Part shown: positions 1 to 6,006 of the stretch, one piece after another | Layout of the letters: each line of letters begins with the position of its first letter | How positions within the stretch are numbered: the first letter of the stretch is position 1 | The notes under the pieces: generated by a model | What the model was told of the DNA's origin: nothing | Database searches by the model: none | What the model saw: the letters and a program-made list of their open reading frames with translations, nothing else | Assembly (NCBI GenBank): GCA_024225875.1 | Contig: JAAEMD010000136.1 | Span: 1-8,857 of the forward strand | DNA from: a bacterium | GTDB lineage: Bacteria; Margulisbacteria; Marinamargulisbacteria; JAAEMD01 | DNA: 8,857 bases | Direction: 5' to 3' | Position numbers and translations under genes: made by a program

Positions 1-1137
1 AAAAAAAATGATAAGACTGATAAAAGTAATAAGAAAAATAATGTATTTAGTAGTTTTAAAAATGCTTTGCATTTGAATAGCAAAAATAAGAAAAAACATA
101 GTCGTCATAAAACAACTATCGTTAATGATACAGGAGCGAAATATGATGAAGCTCTAAGGTCACACTTAGATATCAGTAAAGACACAATATATAATAAAGA
201 AATAATAACATTAAATGCCCCAAACCAATCAACAGAAAAGCCCGGGCTGCTCGAGCAAGATCAGCTGGACCATCTGGTATACCTGATAGGAATGGGCGAT
301 ACTGACGAGGCATATAAATCAATAGCTAACAATCCAGCCATAAAAGATCAACTACTCAATGCAGTAACGCAAAAAATATTGCTAAAAAAAATGTATACTC
401 ATGAAAAGCAGTCTATCAGGGATTTATATGAAACAAGCTCTTCTGGTACTGCTGAAATGTCTTCTGACAACGAGCAAAATAACGGCTCTGTTATAGAGCA
501 TAATGATGATATATTTGCTATTACCAACGAACTGCTACCGCAGACTGCAATGGAACAGGATATGATACCTCCTCCTCCTCCTCCTCCAACTCAATCACCT
601 GCGAATACAGTTCCATTTCCTCCAATTCACATTAAAAAACAACGATCTATAATACAATCTGAAACAGACCTTATTCAACTCATCCCCCTGAATGAGCTCA
701 AAGAGAATTATGCTGATGTGGTTAAAAATAATTCTAGTAACAGCAGCTACAATGATGATTTTCTAGCTGACGTTAACCCGCTACCGCAGCCTGCAATGAG
801 ATCGGATATAATACAACCTAAAACAGCCCCTGCCCAAACCAACACTATGGAGGCGTTCCAACAGGAGTATCTTAAGTTTGCTGAAGAGGATTCATCGAAT
901 GCGGAGAATTCATCGGATTCTAATTACAGTAATTTCTCCAGCTATACAAGTGATTCAGAAAGTGAAACACCTCCTCCTCCTCCTCCTCCTCCTCCTCCTA
1001 TACCTGTAGCTATAACTGACAATACAAAGCAGGAATCATCATCAAAAACAAAATTGAAGATTGATGAAAAAACAAATGATATTCTGTCAAACCTATTCGA
1101 ACAATACAACAACAACAACAACAAAAATAAGAAATAA
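1..1137 (+). CDS. Polyproline-rich, Asn/Ser-rich low-complexity protein (5' end outside window)
   Basis: The reading frame is open from base 1 to the TAA at 1135-1137, so 378 residues are visible and the true start lies upstream. A TTG at 67 is possible in this frame but has no Shine-Dalgarno, and Lys/Asn-rich coding continues before it. The sequence is hydrophilic and probably largely disordered. It starts with a basic Lys/Asn-rich stretch, then acidic Ser/Asn/Asp-rich segments carrying seven prolines (visible residues 190-196) and ten prolines (324-333), and ends in an Asn/Lys-rich tail. A motif of about 22 residues occurs twice, before the first Pro tract and again near residues 251-271. 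No membrane segment or catalytic motif is visible. Known: polyproline tracts in bacterial surface or effector proteins such as ActA and RickA bind profilin or Ena/VASP. Inference: a host-interacting role is possible but unproven, and a structural or scaffold role is equally open. A strong terminator follows directly. Confidence 0.8.
   Translation, partial: KKNDKTDKSNKKNNVFSSFKNALHLNSKNKKKHSRHKTTIVNDTGAKYDEALRSHLDISKDTIYNKEIITLNAPNQSTEKPGLLEQDQLDHLVYLIGMGDTDEAYKSIANNPAIKDQLLNAVTQKILLKKMYTHEKQSIRDLYETSSSGTAEMSSDNEQNNGSVIEHNDDIFAITNELLPQTAMEQDMIPPPPPPPTQSPANTVPFPPIHIKKQRSIIQSETDLIQLIPLNELKENYADVVKNNSSNSSYNDDFLADVNPLPQPAMRSDIIQPKTAPAQTNTMEAFQQEYLKFAEEDSSNAENSSDSNYSNFSSYTSDSESETPPPPPPPPPPIPVAITDNTKQESSSKTKLKIDEKTNDILSNLFEQYNNNNNKNKK
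502..813 (+). repeat. Imperfect internal duplication in the polyproline protein gene (copies 502-567 and 751-813)
   Basis: Two segments of about 65 bp resemble each other in DNA and protein. Both begin AATGATGAT, share CTACCGCAG followed by CTGCAATG, and end GGATATRATA. The encoded pattern is roughly DD-(F/I)-x5-LPQ-x-AM-x2-D-(M/I)-I. The first copy runs into the seven-proline tract. The second is followed by a Pro/Thr/Gln-rich stretch without a run of prolines. This suggests a modular motif duplicated and then diverged. Confidence 0.65.
970..999 (+). repeat. Pure (CCT)10 trinucleotide tract encoding ten prolines
   Basis: Ten uninterrupted CCT codons encode Pro10. A related tract of six CCT plus one CCA is at 568-588, and a short AAC run near the 3' end encodes consecutive Asn. 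Perfect trinucleotide runs are prone to replication slippage that changes tract length without breaking the frame. The length may therefore vary between strains. Confidence 0.9.
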
Positions 1138-1143
1138 TGAATT

Positions 1144-1186
1144 GCAGCCTCTATCATAAAGATTATGATAGAGGCACTGCTTTTTT
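1144..1186 (+). terminator. Rho-independent terminator of the polyproline gene
   Basis: GCCTCTATCATAA (1147-1159) pairs with TTATGATAGAGGC (1163-1175) over 13 bp with a 3-nt AGA loop. The stem can be extended by GCAG/CTGC across a small bulge. Six T residues (1181-1186) follow at once. It starts 6 bp after the stop codon of the upstream gene. Confidence 0.92.
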
Positions 1187-1336
1187 GCAGCCAGAAAAAT
1201 AATTATAAAAAACAGACCAGGGCAAAAATGACTATAATTAAAATACACTCTATACAGGAACTAACACCACTTAAAAGCTAACATAGTAATATCATCATGC
1301 TGCATTACACCTTTAGAAAAAAAACGAATACTGTTC

Positions 1337-1377
1337 ATAAACTGACCCACAATAGTGTTGATGGAAAATGAGGCTGA
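1337..1377 (+). repeat. Dispersed repeat A, copy 1 (solo mobile-element end)
   Basis: This 41-nt segment matches 8720-8760 at 38 of 41 positions, in the same orientation. Its core (1339-1362) also occurs at 3995-4018. The upstream flank from about 1300 (CTGCATTA, then an A-run with ACG) loosely resembles the flank of copy 2 from about 3955. Similarity to copy 3 stops abruptly after GAGGCTGA. This is what a leftover insertion-sequence terminus would look like. Confidence 0.7.
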
Positions 1378-1412
1378 TCTACACGATATCCATATTTTTA
1401 TCTTGATATAGC

Positions 1413-1445
1413 TGTTCCAAAGTAAAATGTCCGACACTTAAAGTT
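1413..1445 (+). repeat. Inverted repeat B, left arm
   Basis: It begins TGTTCCAAAGTAAAATGTCC and continues to AAAGTT at 1445. Its reverse complement is found at 2771-2803 with one mismatch (G against A). Confidence 0.85.
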
Positions 1446-1503
1446 CTCAAATGACTTCGTTTATATATTACTCCGTTTATGAAACTGCACTTTCCCATTT
1501 AAA

Positions 1504-1525
1504 CGGACATTTTACTTTGAAACAG
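1504..1525 (-). repeat. Additional B-repeat copy, inverted, upstream of the alcohol dehydrogenase gene
   Basis: The reverse complement of this 22-bp segment matches 1412-1433 at 21 of 22 positions. It could be a subterminal repeat of the element end, or the right end of a separate mini-element of about 114 bp. Its outer flank GGTATAAC is also similar to GATATAGC on the left. Confidence 0.8.
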
Positions 1526-1546
1526 GTATAACATAAAATATTTAAG

Positions 1547-1574
1547 TTGAGTTCTCAATATCAAATTTTAAATA
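1547..1574 (+). promoter_or_regulatory. Possible promoter of the alcohol dehydrogenase gene
   Basis: A -35-like TTGAGT (1547-1552) is followed after 16 bp by a -10-like TAAATA (1569-1574), just downstream of the inverted B copy. The match is modest and the region is AT-rich, so a chance occurrence is possible. Confidence 0.3.
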
Positions 1575-1590
1575 ATTATATTAGTTATAC

Positions 1591-1596
1591 AGGAGA
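1591..1596 (+). promoter_or_regulatory. Ribosome binding site of the alcohol dehydrogenase gene
   Basis: AGGAGA lies 5 nt before the ATG at 1602. It is a strong Shine-Dalgarno that fixes the start and the strongest one seen in the window. Confidence 0.85.
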
Positions 1597-1601
1597 AAAT
1601 A

Positions 1602-2768
1602 ATGCAGAATTTTAGATATTCTATCCCTACAGAAGTGCTTTTTGGAAAAAATCAAATAGATCGTCTACCTAATGAAATAAAAAAACATGGTAACAAAGTG
1701 CTTCTTGTATATGGAGAAAAAAGCATAAAACAAAACGGACTTTATGACACTGTTACCAGTCTGCTGGCTAAAAACTCTATAACCTTCTTTGATCTTCCGT
1801 CTATTCAGCCAAACCCCAGAATAACAAGTGTTAGAGAAGGGATAAAAATATGCATTACGCATGAAATAGATTTTGTCTTAGCTGTCGGAGCCGGCAGTTC
1901 AATTGACTGTGCCAAAGCTATTGCTGCCGGATTTTATTATAAAGGTGATCCATGGGATTTTTTTACTGGAAAAGCCAGGATCTCAAATGCATTAGCTATT
2001 GGAACAGTATTAACCCTGGCAGCAACAGGGTCTGAGATGAATGGAAACACAGTAATAACAAATAAAGAAAGCAGTCAGAAACTTTCTGCAAGTCATTTTT
2101 GTCTTAAGCCCAGGTTCTCCATCCTTGATCCAACATATACAATGACTGTTCCGCCAGACCATACTGCCGCCGGGGTTGCTGATATTATGAGCCATGCCTT
2201 TGAACAGTACTTCAGTCCTTCCACTGAAACCTTTATACAGGACCGGCTGGCAGAAAGTGTGCTGTTAACATGTAAAAAATACGGCCCAACAGCTGTAAAA
2301 GAACCAGAAAATTATACAGCAAGAGCAAATTTGATGTGGGCTGGAAGCATTGCATTAAATGGTTTACTCAGCCATGGTAAAACAGGAGACTGGACAACAC
2401 ATGCCATAGAGCATGCTGTCAGTTCTTACTATGACCTGACCCATGGAATGGGACTGGCTGTTATTACACCACACTGGATGGAGTACGTATTAGACAGTAA
2501 TAATGTAAATAAGTTTTGTGAATATGCAAAGAACATATGGGATCTGGAAACAGGCAGTAATAATATACTGACCGCAAAACAGGCAATTAAACAAACACAA
2601 GAGTTCTTCAGCAGATTAAATCTGCCCTCAAAATTAAACGAACTAAACATAGATCCCGAACAACTGGAAAAAATAGCCGAAAACCTTACAAAGGAAAAAC
2701 CTGTTGGCAAACTGAAAAAGCTTTATAAAGAAGATATTATAAAAATCCTGAAAAATTCCTACAAATAA
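1602..2768 (+). CDS. Iron-dependent alcohol dehydrogenase (butanol dehydrogenase / YqhD type)
   Basis: A 388-residue member of the Fe-dependent (group III) alcohol dehydrogenases, the usual full length (E. coli YqhD is close to it). The enzymes interconvert aldehydes or ketones and alcohols with NAD(P)H in the cytoplasm. The N-terminal dinucleotide-binding part carries YGEKSIKQNG (37-46) and VGAGSS (95-100), the place of the GGGS motif, followed by ATGSE (141-145). The C-terminal helical domain has the four expected metal ligands Asp194, His198, His267 and His281, in GVADIMSHAFE and the two later His motifs. Sequence around residues 37-50 is closest to the NADPH-type YqhD/BdhA branch, but substrate and cofactor cannot be fixed. 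Oddities: it stands alone inside an inverted-repeat cassette, its stop is only 2 bp from the right arm, and no terminator of its own is seen. Confidence 0.95.
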   Translation: MQNFRYSIPTEVLFGKNQIDRLPNEIKKHGNKVLLVYGEKSIKQNGLYDTVTSLLAKNSITFFDLPSIQPNPRITSVREGIKICITHEIDFVLAVGAGSSIDCAKAIAAGFYYKGDPWDFFTGKARISNALAIGTVLTLAATGSEMNGNTVITNKESSQKLSASHFCLKPRFSILDPTYTMTVPPDHTAAGVADIMSHAFEQYFSPSTETFIQDRLAESVLLTCKKYGPTAVKEPENYTARANLMWAGSIALNGLLSHGKTGDWTTHAIEHAVSSYYDLTHGMGLAVITPHWMEYVLDSNNVNKFCEYAKNIWDLETGSNNILTAKQAIKQTQEFFSRLNLPSKLNELNIDPEQLEKIAENLTKEKPVGKLKKLYKEDIIKILKNSYK

Positions 2769-2770
2769 AA

Positions 2771-2803
2771 AACTTTAAGTGTCGGACATTTTATTTTGGA
2801 ACA
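2771..2803 (-). repeat. Inverted repeat B, right arm
   Basis: This is the reverse complement of 1413-1445 with one mismatch. It starts 2 bp after the alcohol dehydrogenase stop codon. The adjoining GCTATAGC (2804-2811) contains the stop codon of the next gene on the opposite strand. Confidence 0.85.
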
Positions 2804-2804
2804 G

Positions 2805-3851
2805 CTATAGCTGGTATATAATATTTTTTATCTCCTCTTTTATTAAACACAGCATTTCTTTGTTTTTTTCAACAGCCTTATGCAGCTTTTTAGCTTTTAT
2901 TTTACTCATAATTTCATAAAACACATCTATTTTATTCAAGTGATCAGATAAAGATGATATATCAGCTTTATCAACATCCTGACTAATCTGGCTTCTAATT
3001 TCTTTTTCCTGTAAAGAAATATATTTCACAAAAAATTTTGATGCTGTCATCTCAATATGATCAAAATATTTCTTTTCAGCTTCCGCTTCATCATTAAAAG
3101 TAATATTCTCTTTACATAAAAACAGTTTCTTTAATGCATTTATTATAGATGTTTTGATATCATATGAAAGGCCTTCTCTTTCAAGACCTAACCTGCCATT
3201 TGCAAACTGGTTCAAAAATTTTACCAGAATATCTTCACTTGTAATAACACTGCTTTCTGGTTCAGAGTTTGAGTATGTTTTAGGCCCTGTAAGAATAACA
3301 TCTACCATATTACTGATAATTTTTTTTAGAAAAACACTACTGGCTCTGAACTCTTCTGAAAGATTTAATATATTATTATATTTATTAGTTCTGGTATCCA
3401 TATAATATATCACTGTCTTTTCCCTTATCTTTGACAAAGCACTATCTAAAAATGAAGCAACCTCTTTTTGAGCAGACCTGTTCAAATTACTAAGCTCAAA
3501 ACCTGCAGGCTCGGCCAGCCTTTTAATCATAATAAATAATCTTAGCTGCAAAGCATAGTCCTCTAAAGCTGTATCAGATTCTTTTATTAAACACAGTATA
3601 TCCAGACCAGAAGCACAAATATCTTCAGTCCAGCCAAACCTGCTGATATGAAAAGCTATATCTGCTATTTCCAACTGATCTTCTATAGAATCACTCTTCT
3701 CTACCAGTGTCTCCATAAGCATATTCTGAATAGACTCTTGTCGTTTAAAAGGATACATCTTACTAAAAGATGAGACTCCCTTATACTTCATAATATCTTT
3801 TTTAAAACTTTTTAGTTCCTCAAGAGAAAGTATTTGACTTTTATCCATCAT
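2805..3851 (-). CDS. Uncharacterised helical cytoplasmic protein, 348 residues
   Basis: I do not recognise the family. The protein is rich in Lys, Glu, Leu, Ile and Ser with long amphipathic helical stretches. There is no signal peptide, no clear membrane segment and no catalytic motif. The C-terminal third (about 255-345) is strongly charged and could form coiled coil or a helical bundle. Two ATG codons start the frame (3851 and 3848). The first was chosen because AGGGG on the minus strand (3865-3869) lies upstream, although 13 nt away. The stop codon TAG (2807-2805) falls in the 8-bp flank of the alcohol dehydrogenase cassette, so the cassette sits directly at the 3' end of this gene. If that flank is a duplicated target, the stop predates the insertion and the protein is intact. 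Codon use looks like that of the other minus-strand genes. The gene is 327 bp downstream of the DUF493 gene and may have its own promoter. Confidence 0.8.
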   Translation of the reverse strand: MMDKSQILSLEELKSFKKDIMKYKGVSSFSKMYPFKRQESIQNMLMETLVEKSDSIEDQLEIADIAFHISRFGWTEDICASGLDILCLIKESDTALEDYALQLRLFIMIKRLAEPAGFELSNLNRSAQKEVASFLDSALSKIREKTVIYYMDTRTNKYNNILNLSEEFRASSVFLKKIISNMVDVILTGPKTYSNSEPESSVITSEDILVKFLNQFANGRLGLEREGLSYDIKTSIINALKKLFLCKENITFNDEAEAEKKYFDHIEMTASKFFVKYISLQEKEIRSQISQDVDKADISSLSDHLNKIDVFYEIMSKIKAKKLHKAVEKNKEMLCLIKEEIKNIIYQL

Positions 3852-4178
3852 AACTTATAACCAACCCCTACTATCAACCCAGATAATTTCTTTATATATT
3901 ACTAAATATCCTTAATTTTTGATAAGGTTAAATTTAATTATCCATTAAAGTAAACTGCATTAGTAAAAAAACGCACTATCAGTATAAATTATTCAAACTG
4001 GCCCACAATAGTGTTGATAAAGACCCGGCATACAAACGTCATATTGTATATGTATCAGTATTAAGTTGACATCAATAGTTATCATTACTGCCATCTAAAA
4101 TATGAGATGCCCGGAATGTATGACTGATATAGTTGTTATTATACAGCCTGATACAGTGAATGATAAAAAACTTCATTA
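3852..4178. other. Non-coding interval between the helical-protein and DUF493 genes
   Basis: I find no credible reading frame here. It contains dispersed repeat A copy 2 (3995-4018) with a partly related upstream flank (from about 3955). Near 3910-3927 there is a small CCTTA/TAAGG inverted repeat in a very AT-rich stretch that could include the promoter of the 348-residue gene. Nothing convincing as a terminator for the DUF493 gene was seen. Confidence 0.55.
3995..4018 (+). repeat. Dispersed repeat A, copy 2
   Basis: The core CTGGCCCACAATAGTGTTGA differs from copy 1 at one base (G for A) and from copy 3 at one base. Downstream similarity ends after GTTGAT, unlike copies 1 and 3, which continue for 15 nt. 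It has the same orientation as the other two copies. Confidence 0.7.
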
Positions 4179-4448
4179 TCAAACAGCAAACTTCATACCA
4201 GGGATTTCATTTAATGCCTGATACAGGCCATCAAATATTTCCTGGTTATTAACAATAACTTCAACCGAATAGCTGTAGTATTTAGCATTCCTGCTTACTC
4301 TAAAAGTAATTTCACCGTGACTTATGCTTAATTTCAACAATATTTTTTTTAGAACATCTATATTTTCATCTGCTCCTGTATTTACTTCTATTATTACTTT
4401 TAGAGTATATTTAACAGGGAACTTTATTTTCTCATTTTGAATATTCAT
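4179..4448 (-). CDS. DUF493 (YbeD-like) family protein, 89 residues
   Basis: Length and pattern match the DUF493/YbeD family, small proteins with an ACT-like alpha/beta fold whose function is poorly defined. The N-terminal FPVKYTLKV (10-18) matches the family's FP-x-x-(F/Y)T-x-KV start. The core SRNAKYYSYSVEVIV (52-66) matches the S-x-G/A-x-Y-x-S-x-(S/T) strand. The end IFDGLYQALNEIPGMKFAV (71-89) matches the final LY-x-x-L helix and a hydrophobic strand. The minus-strand start is preceded by AGGACAGG about 7 nt upstream. It lies 94 bp downstream of the response regulator on the same strand and may be cotranscribed with it. An ACT-like fold would suit binding of a small ligand or a partner protein, but no ligand can be inferred. 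Confidence 0.75.
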   Translation of the reverse strand: MNIQNEKIKFPVKYTLKVIIEVNTGADENIDVLKKILLKLSISHGEITFRVSRNAKYYSYSVEVIVNNQEIFDGLYQALNEIPGMKFAV

Positions 4449-4540
4449 TAAATACCTGTCCTGTTTTCATATTGTAGAAAAATCATAGTTAAATATAACA
4501 TCTATACCATAAGCTGATCTCACCTGAATATTAATTAACT

Positions 4541-4561
4541 GGCTAAAGATCAATCTTAGCC
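4541..4561 (-). other. Small hairpin spanning the response-regulator stop codon
   Basis: GGCTAAAGAT (4541-4550) faces ATCTTAGCC (4553-4561). That gives 9 bp with one bulged A and a 2-nt loop, covering the TAG stop at 4545-4543. No T-run follows on the minus strand, so it is not a standard terminator. It might be an mRNA 3' or processing structure, or a coincidence. Confidence 0.3.
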
Positions 4562-5760
4562 TGAAGGCAATATATAAAGGCCATTAACCCTTCAGCATCA
4601 AGATTGCTTTTAAGTGATTTATTCTCATCAATATTAGTTTTTCTCAGCTCAGGAAAGAAAATGTATATATCACTCATCTTAAAATCTTCTCCATTTTTTT
4701 TGCGCTGTTTTATAAGATCTGTTAACATTTCCAGTTTAGAGCTGTATGAAACATTCTTTTGTAGAAACTGTTTATTAAATTCCGGTAAAAACTGCTTTAA
4801 ATATCTTAGTTGTAAAACCCTTGTTAAGGTCGAACATAAATCAACTTTCCTGTAAGGTTTATTAATATAATCAGAAGCTCCGTTTTTCAGTGTTTTAATA
4901 ACAACATCAATATCTTTATATGCAGTAACTATTACTACTTCGACCTCAGGATTGATAAGTTTTATTTTAGGCAGAAGATCAACACCATTAGTATCCGGCA
5001 GATAAATATCCAGCAGCACAACATCAATATCTTTTTGATTCTTTAGAATATTAACAGCTGTCTGACCATCACCGGCAACATGTACTTCGTATTTTTCTTC
5101 CAGGATCGCTTTTATCATCAGCCTTGCATATTCCTCATCCTCTATAACCAGAATACGAGGGCTTTCTATCTCATTTTTCAAAAATTCCTTATATCCTCCC
5201 GGGTTCTCAAATAAAGCTTCTATGTCATCATCATCACCATTCAGCAGCTGCATCAGCTCATCTGTTGAAACAATTCTGCCCTCACCACGTCTTTTTTTTA
5301 AAAGCTCTTCAAGATATCTTAATTTACGGCTATCGCTGAATTTACTTAAAAAACTTATCTTTGTATAGTTTTCAATTTGTTTAAGCATATCCAGACCCTC
5401 AAATATGTTATCTATCGTATATTTCAAAACTTTTGCTTCAAATGGCAGGATCATATAACTGTATGCACCTTTTTTCATAACCTCCACTGCTAAATCTATA
5501 TCCTCATTATTTGAAAATATAATAAACTCGGAAAAGACCCCTATCTGTTTCATTTTTTCCAAAAGATCAATAGTATCCATACCCTTAACATCAGCACTAA
5601 GCAACACTACCTTCACCTGATCTTTTATAAGCTCAAATAAACTTACAGCTTCTTCATAACTATATGCAGAAATTATTTCATACTTTTCTTTCATATCTCC
5701 AAGAAATTTTTCATGATGTCCAATATTATTATCAATTAAAAGAATCATCTTGCGTGTCAT
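4543..5760 (-). CDS. Tandem two-receiver response regulator with a degenerate first receiver
   Basis: A cytoplasmic two-component protein of 405 residues. Receiver 2 (about 202-320) is intact: acidic triad Glu207/Asp208/Glu209, phospho-acceptor Asp251 in VVLLDIYLP, Thr279 and Lys301 in NKPYRK. Receiver 1 (about 5-124) keeps the fold pattern but has Ser55 at the phospho-acceptor position (VVLLSADVKG), Ser83 for Thr, and Leu in place of the conserved Lys (ILPFEAK). It is probably not phosphorylated. Each receiver is followed by a similar helical segment, FLSK...KLRYLEELLKKRR (137-158) and FLQK...KLEMLTDLIKQRK (332-354), so the whole protein looks like a duplicated receiver-plus-helix unit. There is no DNA-binding, GGDEF, EAL or kinase domain, so output is probably by protein contact. 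AGAGG lies upstream at good spacing. No sensor kinase is in the window. It is divergent from the 6007-8714 operon and upstream of the DUF493 gene. Confidence 0.9.
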   Translation of the reverse strand: MTRKMILLIDNNIGHHEKFLGDMKEKYEIISAYSYEEAVSLFELIKDQVKVVLLSADVKGMDTIDLLEKMKQIGVFSEFIIFSNNEDIDLAVEVMKKGAYSYMILPFEAKVLKYTIDNIFEGLDMLKQIENYTKISFLSKFSDSRKLRYLEELLKKRRGEGRIVSTDELMQLLNGDDDDIEALFENPGGYKEFLKNEIESPRILVIEDEEYARLMIKAILEEKYEVHVAGDGQTAVNILKNQKDIDVVLLDIYLPDTNGVDLLPKIKLINPEVEVVIVTAYKDIDVVIKTLKNGASDYINKPYRKVDLCSTLTRVLQLRYLKQFLPEFNKQFLQKNVSYSSKLEMLTDLIKQRKKNGEDFKMSDIYIFFPELRKTNIDENKSLKSNLDAEGLMAFIYCLQAKIDL

Positions 5761-5790
5761 TAAATAAACCTCTTTTCCTAGAATATATAT

Positions 5791-5796
5791 ATTATA
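5791..5796 (-). promoter_or_regulatory. Possible -10 element for the response regulator
   Basis: The minus strand reads TATAAT here, about 30 bp before the ATG at 5760. No good -35 hexamer is found 16-18 bp further upstream, and the surrounding DNA is TA-rich, so support is moderate. The interval 5761-6006 is shared with the divergent plus-strand operon, for which I could not pick a clear promoter. A run of TA repeats (about 5980-5990) lies just before its first gene. Confidence 0.35.
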
Positions 5797-6006
5797 AAGA
5801 TCACTGAACGTTTAATTTTAAAGCATTTCTTCAATATGTTGAATAAAGTTATATTAATAATTCATAAAGATAACGCTTTTTAGTAACAGGATTAATCCAT
5901 TTACAGCAGCACTTAATACCCATTAAATTTTCTAATGACAGCTCTCAACCTTTAAAAAGAATCAATAGTAGTGTAAATTATATATATATAACATGGAAGA
6001 TAAAAA

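Larger units (their letters stand above)
1187..1601. other. Non-coding interval with mobile-element end remnants
   Basis: I see no credible gene between the terminator and the alcohol dehydrogenase start. The interval holds dispersed repeat A copy 1 (1337-1377), the left arm of inverted repeat B (1413-1445), a second, inverted B copy (1504-1525), and the probable promoter and ribosome binding site of the downstream gene. Bases 1187-1299 are AT-rich with no recognisable signal. Confidence 0.7.
1413..2803. mobile_element. Transposase-less cassette carrying the alcohol dehydrogenase gene, bounded by inverted repeats
   Basis: Inverted repeats of 33 bp (1413-1445 and 2771-2803) differ at one position. 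They begin TGTTCC and end GGAACA, the TG...CA pattern common to several insertion-sequence families. The 8 bp outside are GATATAGC on the left and GCTATAGC on the right, 7 of 8 identical, which resembles a target-site duplication. Because GCTATAGC is palindromic, the repeat can equally be read as a 39-bp inverted repeat (1407-1445 and 2771-2809). The only gene inside is the alcohol dehydrogenase. Inference: a non-autonomous cassette moved by a transposase encoded elsewhere. Repeated short end motifs recall the IS21 family, but that assignment is tentative. Confidence 0.55.

Noticed and set aside
942..1157. Minus-strand open frame encoding polyglycine opposite the proline tract
   Set aside because: It is the antisense shadow of the CCT repeat and the terminator, with no ribosome binding site and biased composition.
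3154..3405. Plus-strand frame of 83 codons inside the 348-residue gene
   Set aside because: It lies wholly within the long minus-strand gene, and no Shine-Dalgarno or family resemblance is visible.
1337..4018. CRISPR-like interpretation of the A repeats
   Set aside because: The copies are kilobases apart, few and flanked by genes. There are no regular spacers and no cas genes.
4125..4137. Another B-type end near TGATATAGTTGTT
   Set aside because: Similarity to the left flank of the cassette is limited to about 13 bases with a mismatch and does not continue into the diagnostic AAAGTAAAATGTCC part.
4156..4185. Terminator after the DUF493 gene (TGATAA/TTATCA hairpin)
   Set aside because: The stem is only 6 bp of A/T-rich pairs and is not followed by a T-run on the minus strand.
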